From assembly GCA_900316905.1 (NCBI GenBank), contig ONET01000009.1, positions 1 to 43,896 of the forward strand: DNA of 43,896 nt, written 5' to 3'. Each line of letters starts with the position of its first letter. The stretch's first letter is position 1. Under the pieces are notes generated by a model. That model was given only the letters and a program-made list of their open reading frames with translations. It was not told the DNA's origin and did not search any database. The position numbers and the translations under genes are program-made. Below are positions 25,393-33,057 of this stretch, piece by piece. Origin of the DNA: an uncultured Treponema sp. Lineage in GTDB: Bacteria > Spirochaetota > Spirochaetia > Treponematales > Treponemataceae.

Positions 25393-26874
25393 ATGTTCGA
25401 AAAGATCAATTCCATTTTAAACGCCATAGACGATTTTGTCTGGGGCTTGCCGCTGATTATCCTGATTCTTGCGACAGGAATTTTTCTCACGGTAATTTTG
25501 CGCGGAGTTCAGTTCTCCCAGCTAAAATATGCCATTTCTTCCATTTTCAGAAAGTCTGAAAGCGGCGAGGGCGGAGAGCTTTCTAGCTTCAAGGCTTTGT
25601 GCACCGCTTTGAGCGCCACAATCGGAACTGGAAACATAGTCGGCGTGGCCACTGCCATCGGAATCGGCGGACCCGGAGCCTTGTTCTGGATGTGGCTCGC
25701 CGCCCTCTTGGGCATGGCCACAAAATACGCCGAGTGCTTGCTCGCCATTCACTTCCGCGAGGAAAAGGCCGACGGACACATTTTGGGCGGACCCTTCTAC
25801 ACTTGCGAAAAGGGCGTAGGCGCCAAGTTCCCCGCCTTGGGAAAATTGCTCGCCGTTTTGTTCGCCATTTTTGGAACTATGGTCGGCTTGTTCGGAATCG
25901 GAACATTCAGCCAAGTCAACTCAATCACCAGCGCCGTGGAAACTTTCGCCAACACGGCCTCGTCAAATCTTTCCACGGTGGCGATCGCCGGAATCGGAAC
26001 TTACTCAACTGTTGTCATCGTTTCTTCAATCGTTTTGGCTATAGTCGTTGCCTTGGTAATCATCGGCGGCCTCAAGCGCATCTCTAGCGTGGCTGGCGTA
26101 ATCGTTCCTGTAATGGCGGTCATTTACTTTGTTCTCGGCCTTTTCGCCATTTTCTGCAACTTCTCAAAATTGTCAGGAGCCATCGAGCAGATTTTCCAGG
26201 GAGCCTTTGGATTCAAGGCGGCCGCCGGCGGCGCGATTGGCGCCATGATTGTGGCCATGCAAAAAGGCATCGCGCGCGGCATTTTCTCAAACGAGGCCGG
26301 CTTGGGTTCCGCCCCTATCGCGGCTTCTACCGCCAAGGTTGAGCACGCCGTTCAGCAGGGAATCATCTCTATGACCGGAACTTTCTTTGACACAATCGTA
26401 ATTTGTTCAATCACCGGCTTGGTAATCGTCATGTCAGGCTCTTGGGCTCCTGAGTTGGGACTTAAGGGATTCGCGATCACAAACGCCGCTTTCCAGACAC
26501 TTTTGCCGGTTGTTCCAAAGGTCGTCATCTCATTCTTGTTGATGGTTTGCTTGGTCTTGTTCGCCTTCACGACAATATTGGGCTGGGACTTTTATTCAGA
26601 GCGCTGCATCGAATACCTTTCCAACGGAAACATGTTGCCGGTAAAAATTTACCGCTGGCTTTACATCGCCGCCGTTTTCATCGGCCCCTTTATGACCGTG
26701 AGCGCGGTATGGACTATCGCCGACATTTTCAACGGCTTGATGGCCATTCCTAACATCATCTCTCTCTTGATTTTGTCCGGAACGGTTGTAAAGCTTACCA
26801 ACGACTTCTTTAGCGGAAACAAGCTTTATAGAATTGGATATGACTTTGCCAACAATCCGATTCGGGGAGAGTGA
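25393..26874 (+). CDS. Alanine/glycine:cation (sodium) symporter, AGCS family
   Basis: 493 residues with about eleven hydrophobic segments. Family signatures include GVQFSQLKYA, the substrate-site region LSATIGTGNIVGVATAIGIG, GPGALFWMWLAALLGMATKY, FSNEAGLGSAPIAASTA, and the late GWDFYSERC. It would import alanine or glycine with sodium. An acidic loop (KSESGEGGELSSF) lies near residue 55. The next gene, a small membrane protein, starts 2 nt after the stop and is probably a partner. Confidence 0.92.
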   Translation: MFEKINSILNAIDDFVWGLPLIILILATGIFLTVILRGVQFSQLKYAISSIFRKSESGEGGELSSFKALCTALSATIGTGNIVGVATAIGIGGPGALFWMWLAALLGMATKYAECLLAIHFREEKADGHILGGPFYTCEKGVGAKFPALGKLLAVLFAIFGTMVGLFGIGTFSQVNSITSAVETFANTASSNLSTVAIAGIGTYSTVVIVSSIVLAIVVALVIIGGLKRISSVAGVIVPVMAVIYFVLGLFAIFCNFSKLSGAIEQIFQGAFGFKAAAGGAIGAMIVAMQKGIARGIFSNEAGLGSAPIAASTAKVEHAVQQGIISMTGTFFDTIVICSITGLVIVMSGSWAPELGLKGFAITNAAFQTLLPVVPKVVISFLLMVCLVLFAFTTILGWDFYSERCIEYLSNGNMLPVKIYRWLYIAAVFIGPFMTVSAVWTIADIFNGLMAIPNIISLLILSGTVVKLTNDFFSGNKLYRIGYDFANNPIRGE

Positions 26875-26876
26875 TT

Positions 26877-27098
26877 ATGATAGCTTTGATTTTGGGAATT
26901 CTTTTCATCGCCTTTACGGTTTTCAGCGTTTTGCCTTCCATGCCGCTTGCTTGGGGACCGCAGGTGATTGAGTTCTTGAAGGGCTGCGCCCCTGTTTTTA
27001 GCGCCTTCATCGGCCTTATCGCAATCTTGATTGGCTTTGCCGACATCAAGGACAAGAGCGAGGCCAAGAAGGAAGAGCAGGAAGCCGCCAAAAACTAG
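26877..27098 (+). CDS. Small two-segment membrane protein coupled to the AGCS symporter
   Basis: 73 residues: two hydrophobic segments (MIALILGILFIAFTVFSVL and FSAFIGLIAILIGFADI) and a charged tail KDKSEAKKEEQEAAKN. GGGGAG lies about 7 nt before the ATG, and a GTG 6 nt earlier overlaps the symporter stop. Tight coupling suggests a small subunit, by analogy with small partners known for other sodium symporters such as MetS of MetPS. I know no named family for it. Confidence 0.6.
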   Translation: MIALILGILFIAFTVFSVLPSMPLAWGPQVIEFLKGCAPVFSAFIGLIAILIGFADIKDKSEAKKEEQEAAKN

Positions 27099-27131
27099 CG
27101 GCAAGAATAATCGTTCGCAAGCCCGCGATTG

Positions 27132-27157
27132 AATGTTGCCGCATAAGCGGCAACATT
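27132..27157. repeat. Intergenic hairpin with 11-bp perfect stem
   Basis: AATGTTGCCGC / GCGGCAACATT with loop ATAA, no T-tract. A second smaller hairpin GCTCGC-TTGC-GCGAGC follows at 27195-27210. They may be degenerate REP-like elements or mRNA 3'-end protectors after the symporter operon. Confidence 0.55.
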
Positions 27158-27279
27158 ACGGCGTTGCCGTTTTGCGCAAAGTAGTTATCTACTTGCTCGC
27201 TTGCGCGAGCGGGCAATCGCGCTCGCAAGGCTCGCGCGAACAGCCGTACTGGCAAAAAAAACGCGGCTCGCGCCGCAAA

Positions 27280-27334
27280 ATCGCTGAGTCAAGGCTTTAA
27301 GCGAAGCGCGCCTTGACCAGCGATATTTTTTTTT
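27280..27334 (+). terminator. Rho-independent terminator of the symporter operon
   Basis: Long stem ATCGCTG-a-GTCAAGGC pairing with GCCTTGAC-CAGCGAT (one bulged A), loop of 14 nt, followed by nine T residues (27326-27334). Between it and the gene end (27099-27279) I see only the two hairpins. Confidence 0.85.
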
Positions 27335-27337
27335 GCC

Positions 27338-28540
27338 TTAAAGGGCTTGGAAGCGGGCCAGCGACAAGTCGTTGGTCTTGGGAACGGCGCTTTCCAAAAA
27401 GGCCTTGCTCGCGGCGATTTGCTTTTCGCCGTAGTCAGTTCCCTTGTAGGATTTGATCGCCTTTGCCATAAGCCTAAGCTCTCCCACAATCGCGGCTCGC
27501 GTCTCGATTTCCCGCAGCTTTTCTTGGTCCGTCGTTCCAAAGTAGTATTCCAAAGTCTTTTGCCAAAAGCGCTCGCCTTGCTCGGCTGATATTCCCAAAA
27601 ATTCTTGGTTGTTTCCTGGAACCGCCTTTTCGCGGCCGATGTAGGCGTTGTAGAGGCTTCCAAAGTCAAAGACCGGGTCGCCCAAGCAAAGGGTGTCCAT
27701 GTCAATCAGCATAAGCTCGTTTGTGCTTCTTAGGAACATTTGGTTCTTGATGTGGTAGTCGCCGTGGTTTATGTGGAAGTTTTCGGGAACGGCCTTTAAC
27801 ATGTCGCATAGCTTTTGGTAAACTTCCGGCTCAAGGAAGCCTTGCAGGCGCTCGGCCCTCTTTAGGTAGTCGGACTTTGCGTCAACCATTTCGCCGGGCT
27901 TTAGTTCCACGGAGTGAATCTTTTTTAGCAGGCCGACGGAGGCTTTGGCGAATTCGTCGATTTTTTCAGGCTCCTTCTTTATTTTTTTGTAAATCGCGTC
28001 GGCCTCTAGCATTTCAAACATGGACGCGAATTTTCCGTCAACTTGAACGATGTCGTAGGAAATGCTGGTCGGGATTCCGTTCACAAAGGCTTTGCGCGCA
28101 AGCTCCCGCTCGTTTTTGATTTCGTCAAGCGCGTCGGGATTTTTGTAAACCTTTACGATTGTGTCAGGCGAAACGCGGTAAACGATTCCGTTCTTTCCTT
28201 CGCCTATGATTTCGCAGCCTTCAATCGAAACCTTTTTATAGGCCTTTTGTATTTCCATCATTTGCGTAAAGCCCGTCATGTCAAAGATTTCGTAAACTTC
28301 GGACTTTACGTTGACGACCTTAAAGTCGGGATAAGCCTTTTTGAACGCCAAGACGACGCGCAGGCCGGCGCTTGAAATGTAGTCCAAGTTTTCAGCGTCG
28401 ATCACAAATTTTTTTATTTCTTTTCCGGCCGTCAATTCCTTGAGCGCCGCCTCGGCTTTGGGAGCGTTGGCCGAATCTATGTGGCCGCTCAATTTTGCGG
28501 TAAAAACGTCGCCGTCAATTTTTCCTTCTGCAAATTCCAT
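27338..28540 (-). CDS. STAS domain fused to an APH/choline-kinase-like kinase
   Basis: 400 residues. Residues 1 to about 105 form an anti-sigma-factor-antagonist-type STAS domain; the phosphorylatable serine region is intact (LDYISSAGLRVVLAF). From about 110 onward lies an aminoglycoside-phosphotransferase-like kinase: glycine loop GEGKNGIVYRV, IVKVYKNP, catalytic HINHGDYHIKNQM, and LIDMDTLCLGDPVFDFG. It resembles an APH-like family noted in Fibrobacter (TIGR02172, from memory). It lies 18 nt after a PP2C phosphatase fusion gene, the natural partner of a STAS protein. Start at 28540 has GGAGG 6 nt upstream. Antibiotic resistance is unlikely. Confidence 0.85.
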   Translation of the reverse strand: MEFAEGKIDGDVFTAKLSGHIDSANAPKAEAALKELTAGKEIKKFVIDAENLDYISSAGLRVVLAFKKAYPDFKVVNVKSEVYEIFDMTGFTQMMEIQKAYKKVSIEGCEIIGEGKNGIVYRVSPDTIVKVYKNPDALDEIKNERELARKAFVNGIPTSISYDIVQVDGKFASMFEMLEADAIYKKIKKEPEKIDEFAKASVGLLKKIHSVELKPGEMVDAKSDYLKRAERLQGFLEPEVYQKLCDMLKAVPENFHINHGDYHIKNQMFLRSTNELMLIDMDTLCLGDPVFDFGSLYNAYIGREKAVPGNNQEFLGISAEQGERFWQKTLEYYFGTTDQEKLREIETRAAIVGELRLMAKAIKSYKGTDYGEKQIAASKAFLESAVPKTNDLSLARFQAL

Positions 28541-28558
28541 CTTGTCCTCCAATGCGTA

Positions 28559-29902
28559 TTATTGCCATTTGTCGCCGAACACTTCTTGGCAAATGTCGTT
28601 GTATTCCTTGTATTCCGGCGTGCCTTTAAATTCGCCCATACATTCGATTATGCTCTTGTAAAGCCACGCGTGCTGGGCCGGGTCTTTTTGGTTGAATATT
28701 TGCCAGACGGCGCTTCCTTTTTTGCGCCAGTCTTCGTAAAGGGAGCGCAAGTTTGAAAGCTTGTCCGAAAGCCACATGGCCTTGACTCCGCTGTCGTTTG
28801 TGGACCTCAAGTCCCTTATTGACTCTTCCTTGCGCATTTTCCACGAGGCGGCCGCGGACATTTCGCGGTGCTTGTCTTCGGTTTCTGCAAGGACAAGTTC
28901 CGTGACGCGCGGCCCGAACATTTTTTCAAGCTGCTCTTTTGTAACGCCCGCGTCCTCAACCGTGTCGTGCAGAAGAGCGGCCGCCATGACCTCGCGTTCC
29001 GTCGTAAGGCGGGAAGAAATGGCCGCGACTTCGATCGGGTGCAAAATGTACGGAACGCCGTTGGACTTGCGCTTTTCGTCGCGGTGGGCCTTTAGCGCGA
29101 ATTCCACGGCTTTTTCAACAACGTCGTTGTATTCAACCTGGCCGGTCATCACGCGGTAGTTGAATTTAAAGCACAAGAGCGCTATGTCGTCTTCTTGCGC
29201 CGCTGTTCCCCGGTAAGACTGAACTTCAGAAAGAACGTTCTCGCAGGTTTCCTTGCAGCTTAAATTTTTGTTTTTTTGCAAGGCGTCCAAAATGCGGCCT
29301 TCGCCAAAATATTCTCCGCCGGAATTCTGGGCCGTTTCCATTCCGTCCGTCCACAAGAAAATTTTGTCGTTGTCTTCCAGCGTGGCCTTGCTTTCGGAAA
29401 ATTCCAGGCCGTCCATGGCGCCCAAGACGGAATTGCGCTTGCCTTCCAAGCGCTTTATTCCTTCGTATTCCTTTACAAGAATCGGCGGCTTATAGCCCGC
29501 GTTGGCGTAGACGATGGAGCCTTGCTTTAAGTCTACAATTCCAAGCCAAACCGACATGAACATTCCCGCGTCGTTTTCTTTTGAAAGCGCGTCGTTGGCT
29601 TTTGTCAAAACTTCGGCGGGGGAGGCGCCGGATTCAATCAGGCTTTTTAGCAGCGTCTTTGCCTGCATCATGAAAAGCGCCGAAGGAATTCCTTTGTCGG
29701 AAATGTCGGCGATCACGAGCGCGAGCTTTTCGTCGCCCGCGAAATAAAAGTCGTAAAAGTCTCCGCCGACTTCATCGGCCGGAACCATCTTTGCGTAAAT
29801 GTCAAATTCATCGCGGCCCGGATAGGCTGGAAAAATCGACGGCATGGCGGACATTTGGATTGTCCGCGCAAGCGTAAGTTCTTTGTGAATAGTTTCCGTC
29901 AT
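28559..29902 (-). CDS. PP2C (SpoIIE/RsbU) phosphatase fused to a SpoT-like (p)ppGpp hydrolase
   Basis: 447 residues. Residues 1 to about 250 are a SpoIIE/RsbU-type phosphatase: PADEVGGDFYDFY, LVIADISDKGIPSALFM, MFMSVWLGIVD, YANAGYKPP, WTDGMET and QEDDIALL provide the metal aspartates. Residues about 257-400 are an HD hydrolase of the RelA/SpoT/Mesh1 type: H273-R274, H288-P289, LLHDTVEDAG (H312-D313, E316-D317) and DKLSNLRSLY (N384). There is no synthetase domain. The protein could dephosphorylate the neighbouring STAS domain while degrading alarmone. First gene of a two-gene operon; no Shine-Dalgarno and a very short leader. Confidence 0.88.
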   Translation of the reverse strand: MTETIHKELTLARTIQMSAMPSIFPAYPGRDEFDIYAKMVPADEVGGDFYDFYFAGDEKLALVIADISDKGIPSALFMMQAKTLLKSLIESGASPAEVLTKANDALSKENDAGMFMSVWLGIVDLKQGSIVYANAGYKPPILVKEYEGIKRLEGKRNSVLGAMDGLEFSESKATLEDNDKIFLWTDGMETAQNSGGEYFGEGRILDALQKNKNLSCKETCENVLSEVQSYRGTAAQEDDIALLCFKFNYRVMTGQVEYNDVVEKAVEFALKAHRDEKRKSNGVPYILHPIEVAAISSRLTTEREVMAAALLHDTVEDAGVTKEQLEKMFGPRVTELVLAETEDKHREMSAAASWKMRKEESIRDLRSTNDSGVKAMWLSDKLSNLRSLYEDWRKKGSAVWQIFNQKDPAQHAWLYKSIIECMGEFKGTPEYKEYNDICQEVFGDKWQ

Positions 29903-29914
29903 ATATTGCCGTCA

Positions 29915-29943
29915 ATTATAGCGCGCTTTTGCGAATTTTGCAA
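29915..29943 (-). promoter_or_regulatory. Promoter of the PP2C-SpoT / STAS-kinase operon
   Basis: -35 TTGCAA (29943-29938), 17-bp spacer, -10 TATAAT (29920-29915), ending 12 nt before the ATG, so the leader would be about 5 nt. Confidence 0.65.
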
Positions 29944-29960
29944 ATTTCCTGCCGGGTCGA

Positions 29961-31106
29961 TTATTCAACAATCAAAATCTTTGATTTTGTCAAAACCTCG
30001 TTTCCGCTTTCTGTAATCAAAACGTCGTTTTCCAAGCGGACGCCGCCGAGCTCCGGGTCGTAAAGGCCTGGCTCCAGCGTGACAATCATTCCCGGCTTAA
30101 AGACGCATTCGGGGTCGGCGCGCTGTCGCACAAAGGGGGCTTCGTGGATTTCAAGGCCTATTCCGTGGCCAAGTCCGTGCGGCATCGCGCGGCGCGCCTT
30201 GGAAAAGATTTCGTCGGCCTTGGCGGCGGCGGCCTTTATCGGAACGTCCTTTTTGTAAAGCTCCAAACATTCGTCGTAGGCCTTTTGGACCAGCGCCAAA
30301 ATTTCTTTTTGGCCGTCGCTAAGCTTTCCTTTTGCCACCGTCAGCGTCGTGTCGCTTGTGTAGCCCTTGTAGACAACGCCAAAGTCCAAGATGCTTAGGC
30401 CCTTTCCGGGCCATTCGCCCGCCGTGTAGCCTGGAAAGGCGTGAATCGCGAAGCTTCGCGCGGGGCCGGCCGCCAGCGTGTCAAAGCCCGTGCGCTCGCA
30501 GCCGTGGGCGCGACATTCCTTTTCGATTAAGAGGGCCACGTCGCTTTCGGTCTTTATTTTTCCGCTTTTTATTTGCTTTTCGATTTGCGCGATGATAAGG
30601 TCTCCGACGCGGGCGGCCTCCTTTACAAGCTCGATTTCGTATTCGTCTTTTGTCGCGCGCATTTTTGTGGCGTAGGCGTGAACGCCTTTTTCTTTGCACA
30701 GAACGTCGTAAACGTTAAGCTCGTCGACGCATTCCAAAAATTTTGGGTAGGGCGTGGCGGGACTGATTTCGATTTTTTGGCTTTTGAATTTCATCGTTCC
30801 CAAAACGGCCTTTATGGCGCGCAATGTGTTGCGTTCGTATCTGGTGGAAGGAATTATCTTGTCCACAAAAGCGTTTTGGCGCGCCAAGTTTTCGTCCCAG
30901 GGGATCAAGACGCAAGCGCCCGACTGGCTTATGATCAGGGCCGCGTCGCTTGGGTGGCCCGAAAAGTATCGGACGTTGGGATCGCGATGGTCTTCGTTGT
31001 CCCCAAAAATCACCGCGTCGATGTTCTCTTCATTCATTTTTTTGATGAAGAGCGCGCGGCGGTCTGAATATATTTTTGCAAGCTGGTCTTTTGTTTTTTC
31101 TTTCAT
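29961..31106 (-). CDS. M24-family Xaa-Pro aminopeptidase
   Basis: 381 residues. An N-terminal creatinase-like domain (NVRYFSGHPSDAALII) precedes the pita-bread metallopeptidase domain. The five metal ligands can be picked out: LDFGVVYKGYTSDTTLT (two Asp), PHGLGHGIGLEIHE (His), VTLEPGLY (Glu) and VRLENDVLI (Glu). Removes N-terminal residues ahead of proline; PepP and PepQ cannot be told apart here. Its promoter places the start of transcription at the ATG, without a Shine-Dalgarno. Confidence 0.9.
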   Translation of the reverse strand: MKEKTKDQLAKIYSDRRALFIKKMNEENIDAVIFGDNEDHRDPNVRYFSGHPSDAALIISQSGACVLIPWDENLARQNAFVDKIIPSTRYERNTLRAIKAVLGTMKFKSQKIEISPATPYPKFLECVDELNVYDVLCKEKGVHAYATKMRATKDEYEIELVKEAARVGDLIIAQIEKQIKSGKIKTESDVALLIEKECRAHGCERTGFDTLAAGPARSFAIHAFPGYTAGEWPGKGLSILDFGVVYKGYTSDTTLTVAKGKLSDGQKEILALVQKAYDECLELYKKDVPIKAAAAKADEIFSKARRAMPHGLGHGIGLEIHEAPFVRQRADPECVFKPGMIVTLEPGLYDPELGGVRLENDVLITESGNEVLTKSKILIVE

Positions 31107-31113
31107 GCGCTAT

Positions 31114-31142
31114 ATTGTAGCGAAAGCGGGCGTTTGTGTCAA
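31114..31142 (-). promoter_or_regulatory. Promoter of the M24 peptidase gene, leaderless arrangement
   Basis: Perfect -35 TTGACA (31142-31137), 17-bp spacer, -10 TACAAT (31119-31114), then only 7 nt to the ATG at 31106. Confidence 0.7.
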
Positions 31143-31187
31143 AAGCGCGCGCGTCGGCCGGCCCGTCGTTAGCGGTCGGCAAAGCCT

Positions 31188-32750
31188 TTATTTTCTTTTA
31201 AGAGCGCTAAAGGCGACGCGGTCTTTGGTTACAAAAAGGAGCGCGATTCCCACAGCGCCAAAAACGGCCGCCGTCAAAGCGAGCGGAATTCCGTTCCCCA
31301 AAAGGCGGCCCATGCCTCCAAACTGGCGGACAAAAAATTTGTGGGCAACCCAGGCCGGAACGCTTGCGATGATTGAGAAGACGATAATCTTTAGCGAGTA
31401 AAAAATCGTTTGGTGGACGGCGGCCTTTACGTCTATCGCTTTTAGTTTTTTCAAAAAAGCGAAGAGCGCGATTGTGTTTACAAGGCTTGCCGCGCTAAGG
31501 GCAAAGGCGATTCCGCCGCCGCTCCATTTAAACGAAAGGGCAAAGGCCAGCGTGATGTTCACCGCAAAGCCTATGATTCCAGCCAGCGTCGGAAGCTTTG
31601 TGTTTCCTTGCGCGTAAAAGGCAGGCGATATTATTCTGTTTGCCGCGATGAAAAAGAGGCCGGCAATGTGAAAGCTAAATGCCCGCAAGGTTAGGACGAC
31701 CGAGTTTTCGTCAAAGCGGCGGCTCTTGTAAACAAGCTGGATTATTTCGCGGCCGGTCACAAGCGAGTAAAATGTTATCGGAATTGTTATAAGCGCGATA
31801 ATTTTTACCGCCCAGGTCAGCATCGAATTGTATTCCTCCCAGCGCTCGCTCTTTGCGTAGGCCGAAAGGTCGGGCAATATCACAGTTCCGATGGAAACGG
31901 CGAAGACTCCCAAAATCAATTCCTGAAGTCTAAGCGAATATTGGAGGCTTGAAACGATTCCTTCTCCGGCGCGGCCGGCGAGCGCGGTGCTTACCATGTC
32001 GTTTATTTGGTAGCTTGCCATTCCGATAATCGTCGGAACAATAAGCGCGACGACTTGCCGAGTTCCTGGATTGGTAAAGGCCTTCTTCAAGCCCACAAAG
32101 CAAATGGGCCAGCCGGCCTTTGCCACAAAGGGAAGCTGGAATGCGGCCTGCAAAATTCCTCCGGCCAAAACTCCAACCGACATAGCGCGCGCGGGGTTTT
32201 CCATTTTGCCGGAAAGGAGGTATGTTCCAAAAATGACGCACAAATTAAAAAGAATCGGCGTGAAGCCCGACGGCAAAAATATTTTCTCTCCGTTTAAAAT
32301 TCCCTGGAAGCAGGCCGCCACGGAAATCACGAACAAGTAGGGGAACATTATGCGGGTAAGCAGGGCGGTTTCGGCGATCAGCGCCGCCTCGTCCGCCTTA
32401 AGGAAAATCCGCACGATGAAGGGCGCGACCAAGATTCCAAGGCTAACGACGCAGGCGGTCAAGAATGAAATCAAGGTGAACGTGGCTCGGACAAATTCAA
32501 GAGTTTCTTCCTTGGTTTTTTTGTTTTCCAAGTAGCCTCGGAATGTCGGAATGAAGGCGACCGAGATTGAGTTTTCGGCAAAAAGGCGGCGCAAAAGGTT
32601 GGGGATTAAAAAGGCTATTCCAAAAGCGTCGGCCAATGACGACGTTCCCAAAAAGCGCGCCTTTGTCATTTCGCGGACAAGGCCCAAAACGCGCGAGATT
32701 AGCGTCAAAAATGAAAGCTTGATTCCAGAGCTGACTAAATTTTTTTTCAT
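31188..32750 (-). CDS. murJ: Lipid II flippase MurJ
   Basis: 520 residues with about fourteen membrane segments. The N-terminus is typical: LISRVLGLVREMTKARFLGT, DAFGIAFLIPNLLRRLFAE and ISVAFIPTF, carrying the conserved arginines of the MurJ cavity. ARFLG and NRIISPAFYAQGNTKLP later are also characteristic. It moves peptidoglycan precursors to the outer face of the cytoplasmic membrane. The ATG at 32750 has no Shine-Dalgarno and sits 6 nt after a -10 box that overlaps the divergent ACT promoter. Confidence 0.93.
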   Translation of the reverse strand: MKKNLVSSGIKLSFLTLISRVLGLVREMTKARFLGTSSLADAFGIAFLIPNLLRRLFAENSISVAFIPTFRGYLENKKTKEETLEFVRATFTLISFLTACVVSLGILVAPFIVRIFLKADEAALIAETALLTRIMFPYLFVISVAACFQGILNGEKIFLPSGFTPILFNLCVIFGTYLLSGKMENPARAMSVGVLAGGILQAAFQLPFVAKAGWPICFVGLKKAFTNPGTRQVVALIVPTIIGMASYQINDMVSTALAGRAGEGIVSSLQYSLRLQELILGVFAVSIGTVILPDLSAYAKSERWEEYNSMLTWAVKIIALITIPITFYSLVTGREIIQLVYKSRRFDENSVVLTLRAFSFHIAGLFFIAANRIISPAFYAQGNTKLPTLAGIIGFAVNITLAFALSFKWSGGGIAFALSAASLVNTIALFAFLKKLKAIDVKAAVHQTIFYSLKIIVFSIIASVPAWVAHKFFVRQFGGMGRLLGNGIPLALTAAVFGAVGIALLFVTKDRVAFSALKRK

Positions 32751-32751
32751 G

Positions 32752-32785
32752 TTGCCATTCTAGCGCATTTTTTGTATAATGGCAA
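32752..32785. promoter_or_regulatory. Face-to-face overlapping promoters of murJ and the ACT gene
   Basis: Plus strand: -35 TTGCCA (32752-32757), 17 bp, -10 TATAAT (32775-32780), ATG at 32788. Minus strand: -35 TTGCCA (32785-32780), 17 bp, -10 TAGAAT (32762-32757), ATG at 32750. The two are an imperfect inverted repeat in which each -10 abuts the other -35, so polymerase can use only one at a time. Confidence 0.75.
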
Positions 32786-32787
32786 AT

Positions 32788-33057
32788 ATGAACGCGATTA
32801 TTACCGTAGTCGGCTCGGACAAAGTCGGCATCGTAGCCAAAGTCACAAGCTTTTTGTCGGAACATTCCGCCAACATCATCGACATCACCCAGTCAATTTT
32901 GTCTGGCAATTTTGTCATGATGCTTATGGTCAACCTTGACAAGGCCGACCTTACAATCGACAGCTTTAGGGACAAGATGCTGGAATTGGGAAAGCAGATT
33001 GGCGTTGAAATCAACGTCATGAACGAGGCCGTCTTTTCCGCGATGCATCGTGTGTAA
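32788..33057 (+). CDS. ACT-domain protein (UPF0237 / GcvR-like)
   Basis: 89 residues forming a single ACT domain: AIITVVGSDKVGIVAKVTSF, then HSANIIDITQSILSGNFVMML. Small free-standing ACT proteins of this family are thought to sense amino acids or related ligands; the ligand is unknown. The ATG at 32788 is chosen because the -10 box ends 7 nt before it; the in-frame ATG at 32779 lies inside the -10. Ends one base before the convergent dgt gene. Confidence 0.85.
   Translation: MNAIITVVGSDKVGIVAKVTSFLSEHSANIIDITQSILSGNFVMMLMVNLDKADLTIDSFRDKMLELGKQIGVEINVMNEAVFSAMHRV

Noticed and set aside
27132..27157. Hairpin as terminator of the symporter operon
   Set aside because: It has no following T-tract; the stem-loop at 27280-27334 with nine T residues is the convincing terminator.
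27338..28540. Aminoglycoside resistance gene
   Set aside because: The kinase fold is of that superfamily, but the STAS fusion and the phosphatase neighbour argue for a signalling role.
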